From Cyclobacterium xiamenense (lineage in GTDB: Bacteria; Bacteroidota; Bacteroidia; Cytophagales; Cyclobacteriaceae): a stretch of 64,000 nucleotides of DNA. The notes beneath the pieces are model-generated. The model did no database searches. It worked only from the letters and a program-made list of their open reading frames with translations, and had not been told where the DNA came from. Each line of letters begins with the position of its first letter. Position 1 is the first letter of the stretch. Shown piece by piece: positions 18,239 through 26,491 of the stretch. The stretch covers positions 124,001 through 188,000 of the forward strand of contig NZ_WIOK01000001.1 in the NCBI RefSeq assembly GCF_009467825.1, read 5' to 3'. A program made the translations under genes and the position numbers.

Positions 18239-19347
18239 CCCATTTCCCGATTCGCTATGGTCCCCGACTTGATGGTAAAAAATGTGGCGGCTGCCTGAAT
18301 CGTCTGAAGGATTTCTTTGGATCGTTCCGGCCGTGCGTCGGTAATAAAAAGCTGTCCGAATTCTTTTTTTGCAACCCTTGCCATAAGATGGAAAATCCGC
18401 TGATCGTCGAGTTTATCGAAGATATCATCCAGTAGCAAAATAGGCTTGGTCCCTTTAAGGTCCTTAAAGATAAAGAATTGCGCCAGTTTGAGACTGATCA
18501 AAAACGACTTTTTTTGCCCTTGTGAGCCGTATTTTTTGATGGGATAGTTGTTCAGCTGAAAGACAAAGTCATCCTTATGAATGCCCATGCTTGTTCGCTT
18601 AAGGGTCAGGTCCTGATTAATGGAGGCCTCGAACCTTGTGTCAAAATCCGGTTCACCGACCTGACTTTTGTAGCCAATTCCCACCGTTTCCCGGGCTCCG
18701 GATATCGCCGCGTAGTGATCCAGAAAGTAGGGATTGAACGCTTCGAGAAAGCGTTGGCGTAGGGCGTGGATTTCGGAGGATAGTTGAATCAACCGGTGAT
18801 TATAGGGGCTCAGCTGCAACCGGTCGGGCTGTTTTTCTTCGGCCAATCGCTTCAACAAAGCGTTTCGTTGTTTTAAGTAGTGTTGGTACCGGATTAGCAG
18901 CTGCAGGTAATGGCTGTCGGTTTGGCAAATCATGCCGTCAAAAAATTTTCTTCGTTCTTCGCTGCCTCCGGTGATGATCTGTGTATCGTCCGGCGCGATC
19001 ATGACCAATGGGAGCAAGCCGATGTGTTCGCTCAGGCGATCGTGGGGTTTTCCGTTTACCTCTAGTCGTTTTTTTTTATTGCTTTCAAAAGCACAGGTCA
19101 CCGACAGGGTTTTATTTTCCCGCTCGAAGACTGCTTTTAGCGTAAAGAAACTCCCTTGGTGCCGGATATGGTGGCTATCCAGGGGTAAAAAGGCACTTTT
19201 GGTTAGGCAAAGGTAGTGGATGGCATCAAGCAGATTGGTTTTTCCAGCGCCGTTTTCCCCAAAAAAGCAATTGACTTCCGCATTGAATTCCAATTGTTCC
19301 CGTTCGTAATTCTTAAATTGGATCAGTTCTAAGTTTTTCAGGTGCAT
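18235..19347 (-). CDS. recF: DNA replication and repair protein RecF
   Basis: 370 residues, full length. Walker A is GENGAGKTN near residue 30, the ABC-type signature is GSQGQKKSFLISLKLAQF, and Walker B is PILLLDDIFDKLD. MHLKNLELIQFKNYE is the usual N-terminus. RecF binds gapped DNA and helps load RecA with RecO/RecR. It is divergent from pdhA and not linked to dnaA/dnaN/gyrB here, as is usual in Bacteroidota. Confidence 0.97.
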   Translation of the reverse strand: MHLKNLELIQFKNYEREQLEFNAEVNCFFGENGAGKTNLLDAIHYLCLTKSAFLPLDSHHIRHQGSFFTLKAVFERENKTLSVTCAFESNKKKRLEVNGKPHDRLSEHIGLLPLVMIAPDDTQIITGGSEERRKFFDGMICQTDSHYLQLLIRYQHYLKQRNALLKRLAEEKQPDRLQLSPYNHRLIQLSSEIHALRQRFLEAFNPYFLDHYAAISGARETVGIGYKSQVGEPDFDTRFEASINQDLTLKRTSMGIHKDDFVFQLNNYPIKKYGSQGQKKSFLISLKLAQFFIFKDLKGTKPILLLDDIFDKLDDQRIFHLMARVAKKEFGQLFITDARPERSKEILQTIQAAATFFTIKSGTIANREMG

Positions 19348-19410
19348 GAGGGATTCAACGGATGTTTTTTACTATTTTCGCAAACGGGCGCAAAATTGCG
19401 TTGATTTCAT

Positions 19411-19418
19411 TATATTTG
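19411..19418 (+). promoter_or_regulatory. Candidate -7 element of pdhA
   Basis: TATATTTG matches TAnnTTTG and sits 33 bp before the chosen ATG at 19452, which supports that start over one 90 bp upstream. No good -33 TTG is seen. Confidence 0.35.
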
Positions 19419-19451
19419 AGGCCAAAGTTAGCATATTTTATAGAATACGGT

Positions 19452-20474
19452 ATGGCAAAGAAGAGTTCAACTACGAGTAAATCTAAAGCAAAATATTCCA
19501 AGGAAACCTACACTTATTGGTTCGAAAGCATGTTGCTCATGAGGCGTTTTGAAGAGAAAGCCGGGCAATTGTATGGACAGCAGAAAATCCGCGGATTTTG
19601 TCACCTTTACATAGGCCAGGAAGCCTGCGCCGCAGGAGCCATCACGGCTCTTGAGAAAGACGATAAATGGATCACGGCCTACCGCTGTCACGCGCAGCCG
19701 TTGGGGCTGGGAACGGATCCCGGTGCGGTAATGGCTGAGCTTTTTGGAAAGGAAACCGGCACCACCAAAGGCAAAGGTGGATCCATGCACATATTCGATA
19801 AATCGAAGAATTTTGCCGGAGGGCACGCCATCGTTGGTGCGCAGATTCCCATGGGATTGGGTATCGCATTTGCCGAAAAGTACAAGGGTACAAAAAATGT
19901 TTGCATTTGCTATATGGGGGACGGTGCGGTGCGTCAGGGAGCCTTTCACGAGGCATTGAATCTGGCCATGCTGTTTAAATCTCCGGTGATATTCGCAATC
20001 GAAAACAACGGGTATGCCATGGGTACCTCGGTAAAACGCTCCTCCAATGTGGACGAGTTATACACCCTGGGTGAATCGTATGATATCCCCTCCTTTCCGG
20101 TAGACGCCATGAATGTGGAGGAAGTGCACGAAGCGGTGAAAGAAGCAGCCGATCGCGCCAGAAAAGGAGATGGCCCAACCTTGTTGGAATTCCGTACCTA
20201 CCGCTACAAAGGACACTCCATGTCCGATCCGCAAAAATACCGGACCAAAGAAGAGGTGGAGGAGTACAAGCAGCGCGACCCGGTGGAGCAGGTGAAAGCC
20301 ACCATCCTCGACAACAAAATTCTATCGGAAGACGAGATCAAAGAAATAGAAGCCAAGGTGAAGAAGCAGGTAGCCGATGCGGTGAAATTTGCCGAAGAAT
20401 CCCCCTGGCCGAAAGGAGAGGACGCCTTCAAAGACGTGTACGTCGAAGACGACTATCCATTTGTTCGAGATTAG
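19452..20474 (+). CDS. pdhA: Pyruvate dehydrogenase E1 component, alpha subunit
   Basis: 340 residues from ATG 19452, giving a Lys/Ser-rich N-terminus and then YWFESMLLMRRFEEKAGQLY. The thiamine diphosphate motif is GDGAVRQGAF...ENNGYAMGTS; GGSMHIFDKSKNFAGGHAIVG and YKGHSMSDPQKYRTKEEVEE (phosphorylation-loop equivalent) are also typical. With the beta subunit it decarboxylates pyruvate in the PDH complex. No pdhB follows: a terminator and a globin gene do, so the partner must be elsewhere. Confidence 0.95.
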   Translation: MAKKSSTTSKSKAKYSKETYTYWFESMLLMRRFEEKAGQLYGQQKIRGFCHLYIGQEACAAGAITALEKDDKWITAYRCHAQPLGLGTDPGAVMAELFGKETGTTKGKGGSMHIFDKSKNFAGGHAIVGAQIPMGLGIAFAEKYKGTKNVCICYMGDGAVRQGAFHEALNLAMLFKSPVIFAIENNGYAMGTSVKRSSNVDELYTLGESYDIPSFPVDAMNVEEVHEAVKEAADRARKGDGPTLLEFRTYRYKGHSMSDPQKYRTKEEVEEYKQRDPVEQVKATILDNKILSEDEIKEIEAKVKKQVADAVKFAEESPWPKGEDAFKDVYVEDDYPFVRD

Positions 20475-20501
20475 ACGTCTTGCATTCCACCGATTACCAA
20501 G

Positions 20502-20528
20502 GCCACTCGTATACGCGGGTGGCTTTTT
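20502..20528 (+). terminator. Terminator of pdhA
   Basis: Eight-bp stem GCCACTCG/CGGGTGGC (one wobble) followed by five T, 28 bp after the stop. Confidence 0.75.
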
Positions 20529-20598
20529 GTTTACCTGGGTGCAGACCAGTTCAATCCCTGCTCGAAGTACTTTTCTTCGGTAGTAGCGCCGTTTTCTC

Positions 20599-20606
20599 TA
20601 TCTTTG
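20599..20606 (+). promoter_or_regulatory. -7 element abutting the hemoglobin start codon
   Basis: TATCTTTG is a perfect Bacteroidota -7 element and ends only four bases before the ATG at 20611. If used, transcription would start at or very near the start codon, giving a leaderless mRNA. Confidence 0.4.
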
Positions 20607-20610
20607 CCCC

Positions 20611-21000
20611 ATGTCAGCCCCGCTTTCCGTCTATACCCTACTGGGTGAAGAAAAAATTCACCAACTCGTGGACCATTTTTACGAGGAGGTGGAGCGTACA
20701 CCCGACCTGAGAAAATTGTATCCAAAAGACCTGGAACCTGCCCGGCAGCGCTTGTATTGGTTTTTGCTTCATGTCTTTGGAGGGCCGGCTACCTATTTGG
20801 AAAAAAGGGGGCACCCCATGTTGCGTAGAAGGCATTTTCAATGGGCCATTGACCCGGAAATGCGTGATCGATGGCTAGGCTGCATGGGGAAGGCTTTGGA
20901 TCAGATCCCAATGGAAGCGGAAGCACGAGAAGCCATTACTACTTATTTCTTTCGGGCCGCACAACATATGGTAAACCGGCATCCGCCGGAAGGTGGCTAA
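20611..21000 (+). CDS. Group II truncated hemoglobin
   Basis: 129 residues. LLGEEKIHQLVDHFYEEV is helices A/B with the B10 Tyr, FLLHVFGGPATYLEKRGHP covers helices E/EF, RRRHFQWAID contains the proximal His, and RWLGCMGKALDQ carries the group II Trp(G8). A small heme protein that binds oxygen or NO. It stands alone between a terminator and the convergent glycosidase gene. Confidence 0.92.
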   Translation: MSAPLSVYTLLGEEKIHQLVDHFYEEVERTPDLRKLYPKDLEPARQRLYWFLLHVFGGPATYLEKRGHPMLRRRHFQWAIDPEMRDRWLGCMGKALDQIPMEAEAREAITTYFFRAAQHMVNRHPPEGG

Positions 21001-21021
21001 GCGGTGCCCTGCCCAGCCTGC

Positions 21022-23373
21022 TTAAAAATCCGGGCCATACACCGCAAAACGTTCCAACGCTAAATTAGGGCTGTCACCCGATACACGGAGCCGCAGCCGG
21101 TCGGTGGTGACCGGAGCGAAATACTGGATACGCTTTCGTCCAATGGTCTCTCCGCTGGCAACAGGCTGCCAATGCCCATCGAGCCAGGCTTCCAGTGTAT
21201 ATTGCCGGATATGCTGTCCTTTTTCCAACACTTCTTCCAGTTCCAGCAGGTCAACCGCTGTGCGTTGGGTCAAGGATAAGGTTATCTCGGAGGTGGGGTG
21301 CATTTTGGAAGAAGTCACCGCAAGCGGATTGGCGAACGTGCTTAGGATGGACGTACCAAATTTTTCCAGAAGTTTTACCTCTGCCTCAGGGATGCGGCCG
21401 CTGTCGTCCGGGGTCATGTTTACGAGCAGATTGGCCCCTCTGCCGATTGACTCCAGATAGGCCTTCATCAGGTAGGAGGAATCTTTTAGGGTATGGTCCG
21501 AATTGGCTCTCCAAAACCAGGTAGAGCGGGTGTGCAGGTTGGCTTCTGCTGGAATGTAGCCGGCATTTTGCGGCCCTACCCATTTTGCCAGCCCTTCTCC
21601 CGGTTTTACAACATTATCCAAGGGGTAGGGTGCCCAGCCTTGTTCGCTTCCGGACCAGCGCACATCCGGTTTGGTACCTCCCATGATGACGGCCTTGGGT
21701 TGCAGATGCCGGACCATTGCCTGAATGGCATCGCCATAGGAAGTGCCCAGTGGAATCCCGGTAACCGGGTTCGTTACATCCCACCCGAACGGATCGTAGG
21801 CACCATCAAACCAGAGGTAAGAAATTTCCCCGTACCCAGTCAACAGTTCGCGCAATTGCTCCAGGAAAACCGGGAAATAGCGGTGAACATCCCCCCGGAT
21901 CACTCGTTCACCCTGGGGATCCGGGCTACTGGTGCAACCGAAATGGGTGTCCCCTCCTGAGAGGTACAGTCCGACTTTCATACCGTATTTTCTGCAAGCA
22001 TTCACGAATTCTGCGACCACATCGCCGCTACCCCCTTTCCAGGGGCTGTTTTTCACCGAATAGTCCGTGGTTTTAGTTGGCCAAAGGCAAAAGCCATTGT
22101 GGTGTTTGGCGGTAAGTACGATATGTTTGGCACCAAAGGATTGGGCTGTTTTTACCCATTGTTCGGCGTTCAGTTGTGCCGGATTGAAGCGCACGGCCTC
22201 CGGTACGATCATCATGTCTGCTTCCGCATAGGTGGCGAGACCGAAATGAATAAAGGCGCCCAATTGCCTTTCCTGATAGCCCAATTGCTGGGGAGTGGGT
22301 AGGACTTGAAGGTTCTCGGAAGAGGAATCGATGCCTTTCGCTGGTTTTTTCGGTGCCAGTAAGACAGGCAGCCAGTTGCCCTGCGGTTTCGGGGGCTCTG
22401 CGTCGATTGTGCCGGCCTCATCAAAAAAATGAACAAATAGTTCTTCGGGTGTGCCGGGAAAGGTGGCCCACTGCAAATCGCCCGCGGTGGTCTGGTCGCT
22501 ACCCGTGAAATACAGAACAGTCTGCCCCTTGAAATAGCACAATTCCACATCAGAGGCATTGCTTTCTGCTATTGAGGGATCGATTAAGGGAATGTTTTTA
22601 TGGCCAGGATCAAAGGTAACAAAGGGCCGGTCTTCCGGTGCATCTTCCCAATGAATCAGGTCCTGGGAGCGGGAAATGTGCGTTTCGTAGCCAGGTTTCA
22701 GGGATTTCAGGTATAGCGTATAGTACCAGCCCTTTTCGTAGTACAGGGCGGGCCCACCGACGTACTTGCCTTTACCATAGACTGCATTCGGGATATCCCG
22801 CCAGTTTTTCAGGTCATTGGACCGCAGGTAACGAAAGGTGAAGGGGGTCCATCGGGGGTCATTGGTTTCGTAGAGGAGGATGAAGTCGTTCTTGCCCCGG
22901 CAGACGGCCGTATTGAAAAAATATTCCTCCGGATTTGCCCGAAGGATGGTTTCGGGTTTGGTCCATTCGTTCAGGTCGGCTGAACTGGTGACGACGATTT
23001 CCGTGATTTTCCGCCAGGGTTTGCCTTCTCCATAGTAGCCGGCAAACACGTACACCCGGTCCTCCCAGGTCAGCACGGTCCCGAAGGCATGGTTTTTCAG
23101 AGGCACGGAAACGATTTCGTTGGTGGCAAGATCCCGGATGCGTACCTCGTCTTCCTGAAAGTGGTCTCCCGGTTTGGCCCCGGGGATGTCCCAAAAGCGT
23201 TGGTAGTTTTCCAGCAGGTACAGCTTTTCCTTAAATACGAAGGGCGAGGTTTCCACCAGTGGAGATCCCAGCCGTTCTTGCTTTTGGATAGGGTTTTGCC
23301 AGGTGGTTTGGGCCATTGGTTGGTGGCAATAAAGAAAAAAGACGATGCAGGCAATGCGTTGAAAAGAAGACAT
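21022..23373 (-). CDS. Two-domain glycosidase: beta-propeller (GH43-like) fused to GH29 alpha-L-fucosidase
   Basis: 783 residues with a signal peptide ending near PMAQ. Residues about 30-330 are a five-bladed-propeller-like region with repeated blades (GKYVGGPALYYEKGWYYTLY, SRSQDLIHWEDAP, TSSADLNEWTKPE) as in GH43/GH32-type folds. Residues about 360-680 are GH29: GAFIHFGLATY, AKHHNGFCLWPTKTTDYSV, GMKVGLYLS, and ISYLWFDGAYD with the expected nucleophile Asp near residue 523. The last 90 residues form a discoidin-like sandwich (TLEAWLDGHWQPVASG). Likely periplasmic or outer-membrane attack on fucosylated glycans; the propeller's activity or binding role is unknown. The acid/base residue is not assignable by eye. 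Confidence 0.85.
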   Translation of the reverse strand: MSSFQRIACIVFFLYCHQPMAQTTWQNPIQKQERLGSPLVETSPFVFKEKLYLLENYQRFWDIPGAKPGDHFQEDEVRIRDLATNEIVSVPLKNHAFGTVLTWEDRVYVFAGYYGEGKPWRKITEIVVTSSADLNEWTKPETILRANPEEYFFNTAVCRGKNDFILLYETNDPRWTPFTFRYLRSNDLKNWRDIPNAVYGKGKYVGGPALYYEKGWYYTLYLKSLKPGYETHISRSQDLIHWEDAPEDRPFVTFDPGHKNIPLIDPSIAESNASDVELCYFKGQTVLYFTGSDQTTAGDLQWATFPGTPEELFVHFFDEAGTIDAEPPKPQGNWLPVLLAPKKPAKGIDSSSENLQVLPTPQQLGYQERQLGAFIHFGLATYAEADMMIVPEAVRFNPAQLNAEQWVKTAQSFGAKHIVLTAKHHNGFCLWPTKTTDYSVKNSPWKGGSGDVVAEFVNACRKYGMKVGLYLSGGDTHFGCTSSPDPQGERVIRGDVHRYFPVFLEQLRELLTGYGEISYLWFDGAYDPFGWDVTNPVTGIPLGTSYGDAIQAMVRHLQPKAVIMGGTKPDVRWSGSEQGWAPYPLDNVVKPGEGLAKWVGPQNAGYIPAEANLHTRSTWFWRANSDHTLKDSSYLMKAYLESIGRGANLLVNMTPDDSGRIPEAEVKLLEKFGTSILSTFANPLAVTSSKMHPTSEITLSLTQRTAVDLLELEEVLEKGQHIRQYTLEAWLDGHWQPVASGETIGRKRIQYFAPVTTDRLRLRVSGDSPNLALERFAVYGPDF

Positions 23374-23578
23374 GGTATGGATGATGCAATTTTAGGTCAA
23401 CGGTAACCAGGGATCAATATACAACATTTACTGTTTTTATCGGAAAATTTAAACTTCCCGGCGTTGAACTGGCGCGCAAAGCCCGGTCTTCGGTTTACTT
23501 TCCAGTGGGAGAACGTTACTTTACAAAAAGACAAAACCCCGGTCACAATAACGTTACATGAGCGAAGTATCTTGTAAG

Positions 23579-25204
23579 ATGGTTCGTTTTGTGAAAGTAT
23601 GCTGTCTCATTGCTTGCTTCATCCCACTGGGAAGCGTGTTTGGACAAAATCCGGCCGATGGTTTGGATCGGTTACAACGGCTTTTCGAGACCAATCCCAG
23701 GAAAGCCTATCAGGAGCTTTCGGATTTCCTGGGGCAAAATCCGCCCCTTAGCTTAGCCGAACAAGCCGAAGCCACTTTTTTGGAGGGGCAACTCTTGATG
23801 GAATTTGGCTTGTACAACGAAGCAACGACGAAGTTTTACGAAGCGGAAAGGCTTTTTAAAATGATGGCTTGCACCGCTTGTCTGGCGAACGTCTACAACC
23901 AAATTGGGAAGCTGTATTACAAAACGAAAAGCCTTCCAGCAGCGCTACAGCGGCACAAAGCCGCGCTTCACTTGTACGAGGAGGAGCAGGATATACAGGG
24001 AATGGCCCGGTCCAAAGGGCTGATCGGATCGATGTATGAGAAGTCGGGCGACTACACGCAGGCACTGATTTATCAAAACGATGCCATCAAGCTGATTCGA
24101 GGTAGCGGTGATTCGACTGACTTGAGCATTCTGTTCGAAAACGTTGGGAGCATCTACGAGGATCTGGAAAAATTCGATTCAGCAGAGCGTTATTTCCAGT
24201 TGGCCTATGCGCTAAACATCGGCATGGGAAACAAGTTGAACATGCCGGGGAATATCAATAACCTGGGGGATACGCGGAGAAAAACCAATCGGGCCGGGGA
24301 ATCACTTTCGTATTACGAGGAGGCTATCCGGATAAGTCAGGAGTTTGGAAACAACTATTTGGAACGAAGTGCTACGGTGGACCTGGGTAAGGCGTATGCG
24401 GCATTGGGGGATTTTGAGAAGGCTTATGAACAGTTGGCCAAAGCCCGCAAATTGAGTGAAACGATTTTTTCTGAAGAAGCTGCACGGCAGCTGGCCACAC
24501 AGGAGTTTCACTATGAAATCAAAGAAAAACAGCAGAAAATTGCCCATTTGGAAGGTATTCATGTTTTCGAAACCCGAATCCGTTGGCTTTTGTTGATGCT
24601 AATCTTGACGCTATTGGGACTTGGATGGGGCCTGATCTCCCGGCAGCGGCTGAAAATACGCGCCACAAAGAGTACCCTGCGAAAGCAAGAGGAACTCCTG
24701 GAAGTCAACGAACGCTTGATTCAGACCGAGAAGGAAAATATCAATCTCCTGGAAGCAAGAATGGCTGCCGAAGTGGGAGCCCAGCAGAAGGCGCTGTCTG
24801 CTCAAACCCTTCACGTGATCGAGAAAAATGAAATACTCAAAGAAATCCAATCGAAATTGAAGGTTGCCCTGGAGCAAGATCCCAAGGACCAACGAAAGAA
24901 ACTTCGAAACCTCATGAAACAAATCGACGCGAACCTGGGACAGGACAGGGACTGGGAAAGCTTCAAACATACCTTCGAAAACGTGCATCAGGATTTCTTG
25001 AAAAACCTCAACAGCCGGAACCCAGCGCTCACCACGGGAGATGTCAAACTTGCCTGCCTGATGAAGATGAACTTGAGCAGCAGGGAAATCGCCGCAACAC
25101 TGGGGATCTCCATGGAAAGCCTGCGGATTTCCAGGTACAGACTCCGAAAGCGTTTGCAGCTTTCGGAGGGCAGGGACCTGCAGCATTACCTTCGCTGTTT
25201 ATGA
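23579..25204 (+). CDS. Membrane-anchored TPR regulator with C-terminal LuxR-type HTH
   Basis: 541 residues from ATG 23579, which begins a signal peptide (VRFVKVCCLIACFIPLGSVFG); an ATG seven codons upstream is possible. Six or so TPRs span residues about 45-290 (e.g. ANVYNQIGKLYYKTKSLPAA). One membrane helix follows (WLLLMLILTLLGLGWGLI, about 336-354), then a coiled coil and a helix-turn-helix (LSSREIAATLGISMESLRIS, about 495-520). The architecture implies periplasmic sensing joined to cytoplasmic DNA binding. It is directly upstream of the phytase and TonB receptor genes, which it may control. Confidence 0.85.
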   Translation: MVRFVKVCCLIACFIPLGSVFGQNPADGLDRLQRLFETNPRKAYQELSDFLGQNPPLSLAEQAEATFLEGQLLMEFGLYNEATTKFYEAERLFKMMACTACLANVYNQIGKLYYKTKSLPAALQRHKAALHLYEEEQDIQGMARSKGLIGSMYEKSGDYTQALIYQNDAIKLIRGSGDSTDLSILFENVGSIYEDLEKFDSAERYFQLAYALNIGMGNKLNMPGNINNLGDTRRKTNRAGESLSYYEEAIRISQEFGNNYLERSATVDLGKAYAALGDFEKAYEQLAKARKLSETIFSEEAARQLATQEFHYEIKEKQQKIAHLEGIHVFETRIRWLLLMLILTLLGLGWGLISRQRLKIRATKSTLRKQEELLEVNERLIQTEKENINLLEARMAAEVGAQQKALSAQTLHVIEKNEILKEIQSKLKVALEQDPKDQRKKLRNLMKQIDANLGQDRDWESFKHTFENVHQDFLKNLNSRNPALTTGDVKLACLMKMNLSSREIAATLGISMESLRISRYRLRKRLQLSEGRDLQHYLRCL

Positions 25205-25294
25205 TTCAAGATTTCTTAATCTTAGGGTAATACTTTTTAACAGTCTAAAAATCAATACATTGCACTACTTTTTTTTAAAACTGTTTCGGTTTTG

Positions 25295-25339
25295 TTAACG
25301 GTTTTCATTGGGTAGCGGCGCTGCATTCTTAACCGTTAA
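25295..25339. promoter_or_regulatory. Inverted repeat upstream of the phytase operon
   Basis: TTAACGGTT (25295-25303) and AACCGTTAA (25331-25339) are exact inverted copies 27 bp apart, and the second lies in the perfect dyad TTAAC-C-GTTAA (25329-25339). They end 57 bp before the phytase ATG. A likely regulator-binding site, by inference only. Confidence 0.45.
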
Positions 25340-25396
25340 TTTCCTTTTTTATTCGCCGCTTTTCCGAATCTTGTAGGGTCAAAAAAAAGGTGAATC

Positions 25397-26485
25397 ATGC
25401 TTAAAAAACGTACGTACTATTTCTCATTTTTTATTCTGTCGGGACTCGTTGCTTGCGAAGGGACTACCCAAAAAGGCGATGAATCAGCGGAAACTACTAC
25501 CGAAATCATCCAACCGCTTTACGTGAGTGACCCGGTCATCCACGATACCGACGATCCCGCTATATGGATCAATTCATCAAATCCGGATCAAAGTCTCATC
25601 ATCGGGACCGACAAAGATTCCATCGGTGCCTTATACGTGTTTGATCTAAGGGGAAAAGTCATCGACAGTCTGGTCAGGCGGGGTATTCAACGCCCCAACA
25701 ATGTGGATGTGGGTTACGGGTTGCCCCTGGGTAGGGATACTGTGGATTTTGCCATCACGGGCGAACGCTTGACCTCACGTATTCGCTTTTACTCGCTTCC
25801 CGACATGCAGGAAATCAACCCCGGAGGATTGGAGGTCTATGCGGGAGAAACTGGCGAAGAATACCGTGACCTGATGGGGATTGCTGTGTACCAAAGCCCC
25901 AAATCCGGCAAAACCTATATCATCGCAGGCCGAAAAAACGGACCGACAGATGGGACGTACCTCTGGCAATACGAAGTGCAGGGAGCTGAGGGCGAGGTAT
26001 CGCTTGAGCTGGTGCGAAAATTCGGGAATTTTTCCGGAAAGAAAGAAATCGAAGCCATTGCCGTGGATCAGGAGCTGGGCTACATCTATTATTCCGATGA
26101 GGGTGCAGGAGTAAGAAAGTACCATGCGGAGCCACAGATGGGAAACGAGGAGTTGGCCCTTTTTGCTACCGAAGGATTTACGGATGATCACGAGGGAATC
26201 TCCATTTACAAATCCTCCGCTACGGAAGGCTACCTGTTGGTATCCGACCAGGGAGCCAATCTCTTTCACGCATTCCCACGAGAAGGAAGCGATAAGGGGC
26301 CGCACGATCATCCCCTCCTGGTTAAAATCCCGTTGAGTACCCTTTCCAGTGATGGCAACGAAGTCACGGCGGTAAACCTGGGAGGAGATTTTTCAAAAGG
26401 ACTGTTTGTCGCCATGTCGGATGACAAGACCTTCCAGATTTATTCTTGGGAACAGCTCGAAAAGTTTATCAACCAACAACAATAA
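25397..26485 (+). CDS. 3-phytase, beta-propeller phytase family
   Basis: 362 residues, lipoprotein signal with lipobox ending at Cys20 (GLVAC). HDTDDPAIW near residues 49-57 is the family hallmark near the first calcium site; RPNNVDVGYG, DFAITGERLTSRIRFY, IAGRKNGPTDGTYLWQYEV, GKKEIEAIAVDQELGYIYYSDEGAGVRKYHAEP and DDHEGISIY are also characteristic. Such enzymes hydrolyse calcium-phytate to lower inositol phosphates and phosphate. It is six bases upstream of a TonB receptor gene, so product release and uptake are probably coupled at the outer membrane. Confidence 0.93.
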   Translation: MLKKRTYYFSFFILSGLVACEGTTQKGDESAETTTEIIQPLYVSDPVIHDTDDPAIWINSSNPDQSLIIGTDKDSIGALYVFDLRGKVIDSLVRRGIQRPNNVDVGYGLPLGRDTVDFAITGERLTSRIRFYSLPDMQEINPGGLEVYAGETGEEYRDLMGIAVYQSPKSGKTYIIAGRKNGPTDGTYLWQYEVQGAEGEVSLELVRKFGNFSGKKEIEAIAVDQELGYIYYSDEGAGVRKYHAEPQMGNEELALFATEGFTDDHEGISIYKSSATEGYLLVSDQGANLFHAFPREGSDKGPHDHPLLVKIPLSTLSSDGNEVTAVNLGGDFSKGLFVAMSDDKTFQIYSWEQLEKFINQQQ

Positions 26486-26491
26486 GCAATC

